Shown here piece by piece: positions 39,906 through 51,196 of a DNA stretch of 64,000 nucleotides. Within the stretch, counting starts at the first letter, position 1. Every line of letters begins with the position of its first letter. The notes under the pieces are model-generated. The model did no database searches, was not told the DNA's origin, and worked only from the letters and a program-made list of their open reading frames with translations. Origin of the DNA: Episyrphus balteatus (lineage: Eukaryota > Arthropoda > Insecta > Diptera > Syrphidae); assembly GCF_945859705.1 (NCBI RefSeq), contig NC_079134.1, positions 48,538,402 to 48,602,401 of the forward strand. The letters run 5' to 3'. The position numbers were made by a program, and so were the translations under genes.

Positions 39906-41383
39906 CATATGCATAGACTATATCATGACAAAATAAAGAGCATGTAAAAGCTACATTCTTCTAGTTTTAGAATCTTAGAACCAAATATGTATTTTATTTC
40001 AAATGGTGAAATAGAACAATCATTGGAACTATCCAAAAACCACATTTTCTTGCATTTGCGTTCAAAATAGGCCTTTTTACCTTTTGAGTTTATTTGAACA
40101 TTTTATTAATAAATATCGTTTAAATTTTAGATAGAAAAAATGTTTTAATTAAAAATAAAGAAAAGTATCCAAAAATGGTTCGAAAAGATTTTTTTTTTTT
40201 TCAAAATTTAACATTTTATAAAAACTTTAAATTTTCATTTGCAGTTGCAAATTTGAACAAAGCCGTATATCCAAAGTTCTTGTTCGGAAACATAAATCAG
40301 TTTAAGCAAATAAACGAGGTTGTTTCGTATTGTATTAAAATACTTTAAAATAATGTAAAATATGGCCATATTGTATGAACTTGATCCTAACCTACTATTC
40401 CATTATGCGGTTTAAGAAAATAGTAAGTATATGCCACAGTGCATGTGGAAAACATTCAAACAATGTGTACTACAACTTTGGCCTAGATGTTATTACAAAA
40501 AGCACTTTAAACAAAATTAAATAAACACTTCTATAACTGAAGAAAATCTTCTTGTCGTTAATAAAAACAAAAAACAAAATCCTTCCAAATATACATAAGA
40601 ATCAAACATTCAAAAATAAATATTCAATTCAAAATAATACAAAAATTTAAAATAAATTCAATTTCAATATTACAGAAACAAAAATAAACAAACACACTAC
40701 GAGCACAAAAAAAAAACTAATACAAATACACCAAATATAAACAATATTGTAGATGTGGTTACTTAGTAACCAAAAGTCCTTTTCAGGGATTTTTTGGCCA
40801 TCGAATACACAATCCTAAAACGATTGTGGCGCCACTCCTCAAACGATTGTGGCTCTACCCCTCAAACATAGCGGACGTTTTTTCCGGTGTCACTTCTATA
40901 TATAATTATTCAATGGTATTACAAAATACGCTATGAATAATTATATTAATTAATAGAAAAAAAATTCGTATTTGCAATATTAGTTGGACAAATAAGAAGT
41001 TAAATTCAATTATGTCCCCCAAATTTACATAAGTATACTCATGTTTTTTTTCTATTTCAACGTTTTTGCGATCTTCTCACAAAAACAAAACCATATTATG
41101 TATATCTATACCTATCCAATCAAAATTTTACAAGATTAAATAACACCCATTTTCACTTTACTCATTTAGTTCTGACCAATGAAAAAAATGTTAATCTCTT
41201 GTTTGTATTTCCATAATTCCATGTCGTTCCTCGCAATTGTTGCCAACCCAAAAATCACATGTCATAGCTTAACATAACTTTAGAATTCGTAACTCTAGTT
41301 TTTCGTAACTTCGGTTTCGCGTAACTTTGACGCTCGTAACTCTGTCGCCCGTAACTCTGGTATTCGTAACTTTCTTCGGTTTC

Positions 41384-41739
41384 CCCTTTTTTTTAAATTA
41401 CGAAACCATCATTTAAATTATTTTTATATCCAAATGAAGCATGCCATGTTATTTCTTGTATAACAAAGAATTTTAACAAAAAATTATTTTATTTTAAATG
41501 TAAAAAATGATTCCGAACATTTTTCAAAAACAAAAATTAGTAATTGTTTCGAAGAAATTATTTTTCCATACAAAACAAAATTTCAAGAAGATTCGTTAAT
41601 ATCTGTTGAAAAAATTAAAAATCTAAAATTCAATTTTTAAATTGAAGTTTGTTAAAATCGGTTAAATGGTTTACGAGAAAATCAGAATTCAAGAAAACGG
41701 TTCTATATCTGGTACCATTAGCTGTTTTCAGTTTCGCAC
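41384..41739. other. AT-rich spacer
   Basis: No recognised gene. The text GGTTTACGAGAAAATC hints at the dispersed ACGGCTCC family. Confidence 0.3.
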
Positions 41740-41900
41740 ATCAAATTGGCTAAGGTCGTTCCCCAATTGAGAGCGCCACTTTAGATGAGATCTTCCATCT
41801 CCACGTTGGAAACGAAAACTCGACTGGCTGGTGCGTTGATGTTCATACGCTCCACATGATCCAACCATCTTATCCGCTGATTTTTCATCCTTTATCGAAA
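41740..41900 (-). mobile_element. LINE tail fragment (RT C-terminus)
   Basis: The minus-strand translation reads QRIRWLDHVERMNINAPASR followed by VFVSN and a broken G-R-SHLKWR region, the same RWLxHVERM signature as at 8388-8640. Only ~50 codons remain. Confidence 0.65.
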
Positions 41901-42220
41901 GTAAAAAAAAGAGCTTCTTTATGAGTGACACAGTCTCCCACTCTTAGAAATTACGTTATACGTCTTTTGTCGATGATTAATTTATTTTTAATGAAAAACC
42001 TAACATCTATTTCCATAAATAAATAAGATAAATTTACATTTCATTTCTCATTACACATATGTATGTATTTACTTAAGTAATGCAGGGTTTCTAACCTTGG
42101 TTTTGGCCTGTATTTAGTTTAATTTCTTAATTCTAGAATTCTTATCCCTCTTGTTCTTATTTATATTATTTTAGCAAGGACATAATATTGTACGTACACT
42201 GAACATATTTTATATGCATA

Positions 42221-42673
42221 CAGTCAGCGTCAAAAAAATAAGATTGAAAATTTCGATTCTTTTGAATTTCTATTTCTAAGAAAGGTTCTTCAAATCGGTT
42301 GAAAATTGACGAACGTAGTTTTCTTCCAATAAAAACAAGCCGTTTTGTAATCAGTAAGGCAATCCCTTAAAAAAAGTCAAGGCCTCCGCCTGACCATTTT
42401 TTGATGGTCATTTCTGAGACAATAGATAAGGAAAAAGCAAAGTAGTCGCGTTCATATTTTTCATATTTTTTTAAGTGTTTTATTGAGAGTTGGTATATGG
42501 CTTTTGGAGAACAAAATTATGAACAAAAAGCGTACCAAACTCAGCTTATTTGAGTTTAATCTATACACTTAAAGGTCTCATAATGAAACAGAATTAAATT
42601 AATGCAAACAAAAAAAAAAAAGATACAGAAATTTTTTAATTTTTAAGTGACACTATTTTTTTGGCACTGACTG
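42221..42673. mobile_element. Tc1/mariner-like MITE
   Basis: The ends CAGTCAGCGTCAAAAAAATA and its inverse (TATTTTTTTGGCACTGACTG) match over ~20 bp. Termini of the CAGTCAGTG...AAAA type are characteristic of Tc1-like elements. TA precedes the left end; on the right TT is found instead, so the duplication is damaged. The interior (453 bp total) has no transposase frame. Confidence 0.65.
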
Positions 42674-43600
42674 TTTTAAAATCACATCGAAAGAAAAAGA
42701 ACACGTTTGGGAATTACTTCAATGTTGTTTGTATTATTAGATTTTAGCAGGCTCATCTCTTGTGTATGAGTATCCAACACAAGGACGCATTAGTTGAATT
42801 AGAGAAATGTCACGAGTATTCTTGAAATCTGTTTTCGTAAATTAGTTCATTCAACGAATAATTCTATAATTTTAATATGTGATTGGATTAATGATGATTA
42901 CAAAGCAAATTAAAAATTACCCTATAACTTCATTAAAGGAGGCATCAAAATAAGCTTATGAATTTAAACATTTGTGAAACATAATTTTGGTAATTGCTAT
43001 TATGGTAAATGTAGCTTAAAATAAAAAGCTTTTAACAAACAAACATTTTTTAAAAATTGTATGTTAAGAAAAAAAAACATGTTAAATTCGTTTCTACCTA
43101 ACTGGTTATCAACTCTGTTTAAGACCAGTCACCTAAGACAAAAAAAGTGCTTAGGGTCGCAAAACTTGCACTCTACTTACTGAACTTTTTGGCATGTTAT
43201 TATAATATGGTAATACTATGCAAATTATGAACCTAGGAACCAGTTAAAAAAAAAAATAAAATTTGCTACAACAATGTAATGAAATTACCTTCCAGGTCTT
43301 ATGCTTCTAATGGAAAATTCAAATGCATTCTTAGAATGAACTTGACACGTGAATATCTCTATAATCACACATAAGATTTTCAAAACAAAACTTAAAAATT
43401 TGCAGTAGCCTTCAGCTTAGATTTGACTGACTCATGGCTGTATTCCCATATAATTTTGCTTTATCTACTTTGAAGAAAAAATTCCAACTTTTGGAGTTCT
43501 TTAGAATATTTATTTCACGAATTTTTTGACCTACAGCTAGGTAGTTACACTTAAATTATAGAAAATTGTATCTTCTTTAACAAGTTTCTTTGGAACTTTT
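42674..43600. other. AT-rich spacer
   Basis: No gene or complete repeat is recognised. Confidence 0.3.
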
Positions 43601-44300
43601 CCATAGGACAATTTTAATTTTCTCGAAAACGGCTCCAACGATTTTCTTAAAAAATCAAATGTTAGTTTTTCTTTTTAGAAAAGGCTATCTTTTTTATGAA
43701 TTCTTTTAAGCTTTATTTTCTGCCTTAAAATCATTTTTTATTTTCAAATTCGATTTTTCCCAAGCTACTTATTCGATTTCAACGATGTTTTATATAAAAA
43801 AGTATATATCGCACCTCCGGTGGTACAACGACGTAAGTGCAAAAATGTTGATTCTTCAGAAAACGAGTTTAAACATTTTGAAAACGTTTGAAAACAATGT
43901 AACGGTCCGAATACATTTCTGCCCCCTGGATACAAATAGAACATTTTCAATTGGGTCTTTGTTTCATCGGAAGGAAATACCTTTTCTTGGAACTATGGCA
44001 TACTTAACTCAGAAAATTCAAAATTTGCACTTACGTCGTTGTTCCACCGGGGGTGCGATATGTACATTTTAATATGAATCAAAAATTAAATTAAAAAAAT
44101 AATTTTTGGATTAAAAAAAAAAATAAAGATGCTTGAGAAAATTCCAATTTTTTCTCATCGGCTGTTAATTTTTTTTTTCGTAATTTTGGTTTAAGATGTT
44201 AATAATAATAATAATAATTGCTAATACGATTCTGAAAATATTTTTTTCTCATCTTAATAAAAGAAATTAAACTGCAAATTGGTTTGGACCTCAATTTAAT
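43600..44300 (+). repeat. ACGGCTCC-type dispersed repeat, interrupted by a MITE
   Basis: TTCTCGAAAACGGCTCCAAC at 43620 is followed by the familiar order of this family. The MITE at 43807-44060 interrupts it. Confidence 0.5.
43807..44060. mobile_element. 254-bp MITE with TATCGCACC ends
   Basis: The left end TATCGCACCTCCGGTGGTAC and right end GTTCCACCGGGGGTGCGATA are inverted repeats that extend into ACGACGTAAGTGCAAA, ~42 bp per arm. No coding capacity. Confidence 0.75.
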
Positions 44301-44970
44301 TTAAGATGTTGAAAATTTTTGTTTTCAATTTTGTTTTATGTTTTTATATGCATTTACCAAATTTCTTTTTTTTCGACGAAATCAACGATTTTTCTGTAAA
44401 AGCATTTATGTACTATTTTTTATGCATATGGCCTAATATTATAGTACTAGTACTAATAAATTTTAAAAAAGGCCGGGAGAAGTATACATGGAGCCATCTG
44501 CCCATAATATGAATGCAAATTAAAAAAGTCTTAATTTGAATTCACGCGAATTAAAATTTTATATTAGAGTGCCATCAGTTTTTCGTTCCGCAAACTGCAT
44601 TGTCTGTGTTTTTCTCGGAATCGCGTTCAATACAACCAGACAAAGGAACGCAAATGTAATCAGTCTCATGATTATTTGTTGTCCTTCTTGTAATATTCGA
44701 ATGAACCAGTTAATTGAAACTGATTGAGCATCATTTTCTGTTGTTTGATGTAAATTAATTGGATTTTTTCTTCACCCAAGGTTAGACAAATCGCATTTTT
44801 AAAAACCACGCTAACAATCAGAAAGTTTTGAAATATCTAGAATTTCTGATTTTCTAAAACATACAAATGGAATACCTACATTATCAAAATCATAAATACA
44901 GTTTAGTTGTTTTTGAAATAAAAAAAGTTAAATTTATTTACATTTTGCCATACAATTATAATGATAATAA
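44301..44970. other. Downstream flank of THOC7
   Basis: No coding sequence is supported. Near its right end (about 44930-44938) TTTATT gives an AATAAA on the minus strand suited as the THOC7 poly(A) signal. Confidence 0.4.
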
Positions 44971-45746
44971 CTATTCCAAAAGCTGAGGACTAACCGCCTG
45001 ATATTCAATTATATCATCCAAATCAATATCCTCTTCCATAACTTCTATGACATTATTCTCATTGTTCATCGAGCTACTACTACTTTCAAGTGTTGACAAT
45101 TCCATTTCTCGAATTGATTGCATCAGAACTTTGAATTTATTCTGTCGACTAATAAGTTTCCGATCTAATTTCTTTGTTTTATTTTGCAAAGAAGCCAACT
45201 CGCCTCGCAAAGCTTCCAATTCTTTTTCACTATTGGCACGATCCGGTTCGTTGTTAATAATCTTTGCCAAACTATCGTATTCTTCGCGATTCTTGCGAAC
45301 TTTTCTCGCATACATTAAATTCAATTTGCATGTTTCAATGTCTTCTTTGGCAATTTCAATGCCACTTTCAATGTTATTTGAGAGGGATTCATAATTTTTC
45401 AATTCTTCATTGATCATTTTTAAAGTGTGCTCTGATTTGGCAGCAACAAAACTACATTGCGCCAATTGTGCCATTAGTCGATCATAGAAGATTTGACTAT
45501 AAATAAAAGATTGATTTAATGACGAATGATTTAATGATAAATAAAATTATATTTACTTTTCTTGACTATCGGTTGTGTTGCACCATTTTATAAAGGTTTT
45601 TAGTAGAATATTGAGCCTTCGATCGTCGCCAGTGCCATCGCCATCGATTAGCAAGCGTCTTTTAATAACATCCTCTAGAAAGTAAAAACAATGAATTATT
45701 GGGAAAGGTTTTTTGTTAAATGATTGACTGACTAACCGTCGGACAT
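44971..45746 (-). CDS. thoc7: THO complex subunit 7
   Basis: A subunit of the nuclear THO/TREX complex that couples transcription to mRNA export. Three minus-strand exons: 45737-45746 (only 10 nt), 45557-45674 and 44971-45496, giving 217 aa. The signature EDVIKRRLLIDGDGTGDDRR and LLKTFIKWCNT at the N-terminus match animal THOC7. The middle, with RKNREEYDSLAKIINNEPDR, and the long heptad-like helices after it form the coiled coil that pairs with THOC5. The C-terminus is acidic (VMEEDIDLDDIIEY). Donor G|GTTAGT and the other splice sites hold the frame throughout. No defects. Confidence 0.95.
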
Positions 45747-46179
45747 GGTTAGAGATTAGAATTAAATAAATTTAATAAATAAACTTAATTTTGGAGAAAA
45801 AAAATATTGTACGATATAAACAAATACAAAACAAGAAAACACGCAAGAAAAATGAGAAATGTCAAAAATGTCGAGGAATGCAATACAGTGATGCCAAAAT
45901 ATCTAGTTTTGGTTATTACAGGGATGGTTACTAAATTTAGTGTGTTCCATTTGACAAAATAGATTTGAATCTGTTTCTCAGAAATTTAAAATAGAGAGAT
46001 GATCCTCCAACGGTTGTTCTAAAAAAAAGAGTGCATGTACAAAGTACACGCGATTGAAATTATACTTCTCACTCACACAAATTTACTTAGTATATATATA
46101 CTATTTGAAGAGGTCACTACAAAATTCTTAGTAGATTCATACAATAACAAAACTGATTTACAATAATTATGAAAACTAA
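45747..46179. other. Upstream flank of THOC7
   Basis: Probable THOC7 promoter and 5' UTR on the minus strand just right of 45746. The rest is AT-rich without further features. Confidence 0.35.
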
Positions 46180-46554
46180 TGTCGTTTTCTATTGATGAAT
46201 CTCAGAATGAGATTTGTGAATTTGACAGCTGAAAGGGGGGGTGAAGAGGGGAAATAGTGGACAAATCTCAGATTTCATGATCTATTTGCGTCTTGAGATT
46301 CAAAAAAATGACAAAAAAATGAATCTGAGATTCAAGAATCTGATTCTGGATTTTTATCAAGATTCACGCATACAAACACACCCACTTTCACACACACTCC
46401 TCTGTTTGACATTTGTCTGAACATTTGTTGTTGTTTTATTTTTTTTATATGCACAGATTTCGCACACAATATCAAAACTAGATTTCATATTCTATTTGCA
46501 GTGGAAATTCTGAGAATTTTACACAAAAATCTCAAAAGTCAATAGAAAACGACA
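46180..46554. mobile_element. 375-bp MITE with TAA target duplication
   Basis: The ends TGTCGTTTTCTATTGA and TCAATAGAAAACGACA are perfect inverted repeats, flanked by TAA on both sides (46177-46179 and 46555-46557), compatible with PIF/Harbinger-type 3-bp duplication. The interior contains repeated inverted words such as GAATCTCAGA / TCTGAGATTC. Confidence 0.8.
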
Positions 46555-46696
46555 TAAGCTCGTAGGCGTTTTCCGCATCTCACTCTTTATAAAGGGACTA
46601 GACTCTATTATGGCTATTCAATATAGAGCGTGTATGTATTTGCACGTTTGCTTATGCGCGCATAAGCTAGCTTATGTCGATTATATGTAGTTGGGC

Positions 46697-46880
46697 CTTT
46701 ATTTTAATTGAAAAAGAACACATTTTTTTAATTTCACAAATGGCCCGACCAGGAATCGATCCCACGTACCTCCGCATACCAGCGCAGCACTCTACCAGTA
46801 GACCATGCCTGGAACATTTAAGATGAGTGGAAAATAGGGTGCTACTTTGATACCTTACATATTGAAATCCAATGTTTTTT
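46697..46880 (-). mobile_element. tRNA-like SINE, second copy
   Basis: It aligns end to end with the copy at 1493-1675. The minus strand shows TGGTAGAGTGCTGCGC (A-box-like) and GTGGGATCGATTCC (B box), followed by the conserved AT-rich tail. Confidence 0.65.
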
Positions 46881-47071
46881 TTTCGAATGCACTAACTTGT
46901 CAAAAAGTCAAAGAAAACAACAACAAAAATGTGGACTTGATCCAAATAGATCATTAATTAACACGTATTACAACAACTACATGAGATATTGCTTTTGTAC
47001 TTTTTGCTTTGGTTGTACAGAATTTCAAGGTGAACAATCTTTTCTCGCAAAGTTTTTTTTTTCATAATTTT

Positions 47072-47530
47072 AGGTGTGTTTTTTATTACCACCGGTCTTA
47101 ACTGGACAAAAAAAACGCCTCGGGGCTTAACCTGAAATCTTGGCAGCACTGTATATTGAATGTTCCGAAAACAGCAGACACAACAAAAATTTAGAGTTGT
47201 CATATTTTTCGCTTTCGTCATTTTCTTGTATTTTTCATTTATGTTTTACGAAGAGATACAAAAATGTATGCTAGCAAAACTATTTTAATACATTTTGTCC
47301 TTCCAAACATGAGTTTTCACGTTTTTAAACAAATTCTAAACAATTTATGAAAAAATTAGTTTGGTAGCACAGATTTAAAACTCTTCAAAAAGTTAAGCCC
47401 AGAGAAATCTCCGGGCTTAACAACTAAGCCCAAGGGGCTAAGGTGTTGTTGTATTTAACATGTAAATTGCTTAGCCCAGACTGCGTTTTTTTTTGTCTAG
47501 TTAAGATCGGTTGTAATAAAAAACACACCT
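47072..47530. mobile_element. 459-bp inverted-repeat transposon (AGGTGTG family 2)
   Basis: The ends AGGTGTGTTTTTTATTAC and GTAATAAAAAACACACCT continue inverted through (C/A)ACCG(G/A)TCTTAACT for ~45 bp; TTT flanks each end. The first 13 bases equal those of family 1 (577-1417), but the rest differs. The interior has GGGCTTAAC words in both orientations. Confidence 0.75.
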
Positions 47531-47617
47531 TTTGATAAAAAATGATCAAAACTTAAAAAAAATCTTTTTTTTTCGTTTTTTTTTTCCTATTTTGGCTTGT
47601 AACTTTTTTAATATTCA

Positions 47618-47694
47618 GGGGTGACATTCTGTATCGCATATCTTTCGCACACGCGTAAACGTTTGTTCGCTTATGAGATACAGAATGTCACCCC
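47618..47694. repeat. 77-bp hairpin with GGGGTGACATTCTGTA arms
   Basis: GGGGTGACATTCTGTA at 47618-47633 and TACAGAATGTCACCCC at 47679-47694 are exact 16-bp inverted repeats, with weaker pairing inside. Confidence 0.8.
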
Positions 47695-47771
47695 AAAATA
47701 TCGAAAAAGTGTTATTAACATAAAAGACGCGAAATTTAATTGTCTACGTTTTTTTGGGAGCGTATCGGAAT

Positions 47772-48760
47772 CCCGCTTTTTAAAATACGGTTTTTCGAAA
47801 ATCCCGAAAAAAAAGTTTCAAAACCCCGTTTACTAAAATACCGCTTTTTTAAATCCCGTTTTCTGAAATCCCGCATTTTAAAATCCCGATTTTTTTTTAC
47901 AAAATACATGCTTAATTCACAAATAAAAAAATCATGAGAAATAGACAAAAAATTAGTAAAACTGATTTTTTGCGTTGTAAAGCCCACACAATATGTACCT
48001 TCAACACATTATGCAAACGGTATTTCTTTTATAAAAACATAAAATGATTAAAGCCTTAAATTGAGTTCTAAAGTAAAAGAAATTTCATTTATTTAAATAT
48101 CAAAATTGTGGAAATGCATCTAAATATAAGTTGAAATATATTTAAATGAAATTTCTTTTGATTATGTAGTGTGTACTTAATTTAAGGTGTTGTGATCATT
48201 TTATGTTATTATTAATGTATGGGATTATCACGATTTGATTGTTCTTTTGAAACTTTAAGGCTTGACCACACCGAAGGGTACATGCGGTAGCGGTACGGGT
48301 ATTTGTATGAAAAAAATTCCAAACTGGAACAACAACGTTTAGGTGTGGAATATTTTTCATACAACTACCCGTACCGCTACCTTATGTACCCTTCGGTGTG
48401 ACCAAGCCTTTAAAGTAAATATTAGTTTGTTAATTGATTTCTTTTTAGTATCACATTCCTTACTTTTTCTTATTTTTTTTATATATTATATTTTTTGTTA
48501 AAGGTTTTAATTAAATGCGTTTAGAACAATCTCTCATTTTTTAATTTGTTTTAGTATACTGATTTTGCAAGCAAAACTAGTTGTTTTATTTTTAAAAATC
48601 GCGCGATTTTTTAAAATCAAACAATTAAATTTGCTTGCAAAATCGGGATAATAAAAAAACGGGAATATAAAAATCGGGATTTGAAAAAGCTGGATTATAA
48701 AAAGCGGGATAGTGAAAAACGGGATTTTAAAAAACGGGAATATAAAAAGCGGGATATGGA
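47772..48760. mobile_element. Element with opposed arrays of ~16-bp CCCG / CGGG units
   Basis: 47772-47893 holds about eight units of AA(A/T)CCCGNTTTTNNA. 48640-48760 holds about eight units in the opposite sense (CGGGATATAAAAA). The units vary in the non-core bases but keep the period. Between them lie AT-rich DNA and the MITE at 48258-48409. No terminal inverted repeat or target duplication could be fixed. Confidence 0.6.
48258..48409. mobile_element. Harbinger-type MITE, single complete copy
   Basis: 152 bp with AGGCTTG(A)CCACACCG ends and TTA on both sides (48255-48257 and 48410-48412). It inserted between the two arrays of the surrounding element. Confidence 0.85.
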
Positions 48761-50308
48761 ACCCAACCCGTTTTTTTTATAACCAATTTTTACTTAAAAT
48801 GAACAGAAGTCGAGATATTTAATAAAAACTAAAATCCAAGATGGCGGCCAAAAGGTGAATTTCACGAGTGCGAAAAATCAGTGTTATGATATTCACCCAA
48901 TTCTCTATCGAATGAGCAAACTAATTTTGTAGTGGTACTGATACAAACTGGTGGTTTAAATTATAAATGCACTACACATTTTTGTATCAACAATTTCGTT
49001 GAATGCACCCATTCGTGCAAACTGCTCGAAAACCAAACAAATCCGCAACTTGTCAACTTCTTTTCCATTTTGTTTTCATTCCTCTTTCGTATGTTTTATT
49101 TTCATTTTTCATTTCACTACTTTTTTTTTATTGTTCAGTAGTTGTCAATCCGACACCGGCTTTAGAGGTTTTTTTTTGTCTCTATTTCCGTCGTCGTCGT
49201 CGCGTGCCAGTTGGTTTTTTAAATGTATACAACCATGTCCCCAATTATTTTAAATCTTTAAAATCAATAAAATTCATACAAAAAAAAGGGCTGAATAGAA
49301 AAGTATTGCGCGAATCAACAAAAATAAAAACCCTGGAGAAAAAACACCCCTAAAATAATAATAATAACTGCATCTCAGCCATTTTTTCAATTTTTTATCT
49401 AGTTTTTTTGTTCTATTTCAGACAAAATTTTATTATTAAAAAAACTTCCCTTTTTTCCGTTGGGAGATTTTTAGTGGATGTTGTTGTTGGTGCATTGTGC
49501 AGTTTCATAGAGCGCGCATTTTATTTTTTGATTTTGAAAATTTGTATATTTATTTTTATATAAAGAGTGGAAATATTTTTAGAAAAAAAAATAAAAGTGC
49601 TTATTATTACCATACAGAGACTACTTATAGTAAATGTATTTTGTGTATTCTCTCTGATTCATAATACAAAATTTTATCTTGAATCTTTTCGTTGAAGGTA
49701 TTTTTCTAAACTTACCGCTATACAATTTATCTGTAATTAAATATTTGTGTTTTGTTGTGGTTTTTAAATGTTTATTATAAATTTTAATAAAATAATTTAG
49801 CTTTGGAATGCAATTGCAATGAAAATTCGTTTAGAGAAGCAAGTGTACCTGCACTCTATTCTATTCACTTCTATTTTTAACGCACGCACAATTAAGTGTT
49901 AAGGGATACAGCTGTTGTAAAGGTCATTTACCTTGAGGTAAGTTGGATTTATTCTTTTCAGGATCTTATAGACCAGTGCCAATAATAATAATAATAATAA
50001 AAAAAAAAAAACTAGCAGGATATGGGTGGTGGGAAAATTAAGGGTGATGCTATATGAAATGAAAATATTAAATTGCCTACAAACAAGTTTGGTGGAAAGG
50101 AGGTGGGTCGCAAAAAAGTGATTTGGGTGCTAAAATTGTATTTTTTTACGATTTCTGTCTAAAGTAGACCTTCTGTCGAAAAAAGTTAAATACAAAAATG
50201 AAGCTAATAAAAATTGTAGTCAAATTATTTTTACTTGCGATTAGGGATGGGCTTTAGCTGCTACTTTTCGGTAACTGTTACTACCTGTGTAGCAATAACA
50301 TGTATACC
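48761..50308. other. Unassigned, with a UTR-like stretch
   Basis: 48930-49360 is less AT-rich and has overlapping open frames but no convincing protein. TTCAGTAGTTG near 49135 could be an initiator, and CGTCGTCGTCGTCGCG follows at 49190. It may be an untranslated first exon of a gene lying outside, but this is speculative. The rest is AT-rich with an (AAT)n tract at about 49980. Confidence 0.3.
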
Positions 50309-51196
50309 TACGGTGACCATATTTCTGGAAGCCAAAACCGGGACGGATAAAAAATTCGTTGGATCGCTTTGAAAATATTGATTTTTCATAAAAAATTTTA
50401 TTTTTTTTTTTAATGAGTTTTCATAATTTTTCCTTTTTTTTTGATATCAAGATATCCTAAACGATTTTATGGGAGCGTTTTTGTTGAAATCGTTTAAGTC
50501 GTTTACGGAATCAGAAATCAAGAAAATGGTTTTTTAATAATGTCTGTTTATAACTTCTAAAAAAATATTTTTTTAATCAAAATCAGGAGAGCTGTTTTTT
50601 AACATTTTTATTTAAATGGTTTTGAAATTGTATGAACTTTAACACAACATGTCCTTAAAAGTTTTGAAACTTATCTGGGTCCTTTACTCTTCCATATGTT
50701 GTTCTTTATTCGAAAACATTTTTTCTGGTGTACAACCTGACAAACAGAAGCTGGAACTAAATAATTGAGGAACATTTAAAAAAAACTAAAGCCTAGTCTA
50801 GAGGCAAAACGAAAATTTTCATACAAAACCAGCACAACGAAAATTTTGCTTTTGGTTGCACAGTACGCAGCTTAGGCAACGAAATTCTTACCTGTGCTAG
50901 AATTTATGGAGAGTTTTTAATCGTTTTTTTTACTTTGGAGACTTAGAAAATTTTTCGTTTTGCTTCAGCAGCGTACTAGAAAAATTTTAATTTCCAACCA
51001 CTGTTTTCTTGTTTTCCGTACAAAGTATTTAAAATATTGAATACAAAAATCAGAGAATGTGCAAATACGGGACAATCACGGGACAAATTACAAAATACGG
51101 GACACTTATACGTCCCGGGTTTCTTAAATAAAAACCCGGGACAAGCTGTAGAAATACGGGACAGTCCCGGGTAAACCGGGACGGATGGTCACCGTA
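50309..51196. mobile_element. 888-bp TIR element, probable 8-bp target duplication
   Basis: The ends TACGGTGACC and GGTCACCGTA are inverted, and further in (A)AACCGGGACGGAT occurs at both sides. Directly outside lie TGTATACC and TGTATAAA, which agree at six of eight positions. An 8-bp duplication is the rule for hAT and P elements. The interior has no clear transposase frame and contains a second, nested repeat at 50790-50985. Confidence 0.65.
50790..50985. mobile_element. TACGCAGCT-family MITE nested in the preceding element
   Basis: AAGCCTAGTCTAGAGGCAAAACGAAAATTTTC on one side (20-base core AAAACGAAAATTTTCATACA) and GAAAATTTTTCGTTTTGCTT then CAGCAGCGTACTAG on the other. Relatives are at 8822-8892 and 21656-21860. 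Confidence 0.6.

Larger units (their letters stand above)
38246..41383. mobile_element. 3.1-kb element with long inverted ends made of GTTACG units
   Basis: Each end carries six or seven copies of (G)A(G/A)GTTACG spaced 14-17 bp, in opposite orientation. An inverted sequence then continues through TGTGATTTTTGGGTTGGCAAC and, after a gap, TACCATTGAATAATTATATA. The inverted ends total roughly 250-300 bp. The centre holds repeats of the ACGGCTCC family (39440-39905) and a MITE. No transposase frame is recognised. Fold-back-like; superfamily not assigned. Confidence 0.7.

Noticed and set aside
45047..45394. 115-codon + strand ORF opposite THOC7
   Set aside because: Antisense shadow of the coiled-coil coding region.
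46740..46805. Functional tRNA gene on the minus strand
   Set aside because: Only the A- and B-box regions resemble a tRNA, no cloverleaf with a proper acceptor stem could be drawn, and the copy at 1535-1605 shares flanks beyond the tRNA-like part, so it is a SINE.
47736..47987. Minus-strand ORF with repeated KRDLKKRYFSKR-like units as a repeat protein
   Set aside because: The pattern is a translation artefact of the 16-bp CCCG array; the repeat is at DNA level and its period is not a multiple of three.
49003..49353. Overlapping ORFs of 69-116 codons as a gene
   Set aside because: Phe/Ser-rich low-complexity translations with no family likeness; a non-coding first exon is at least as likely.
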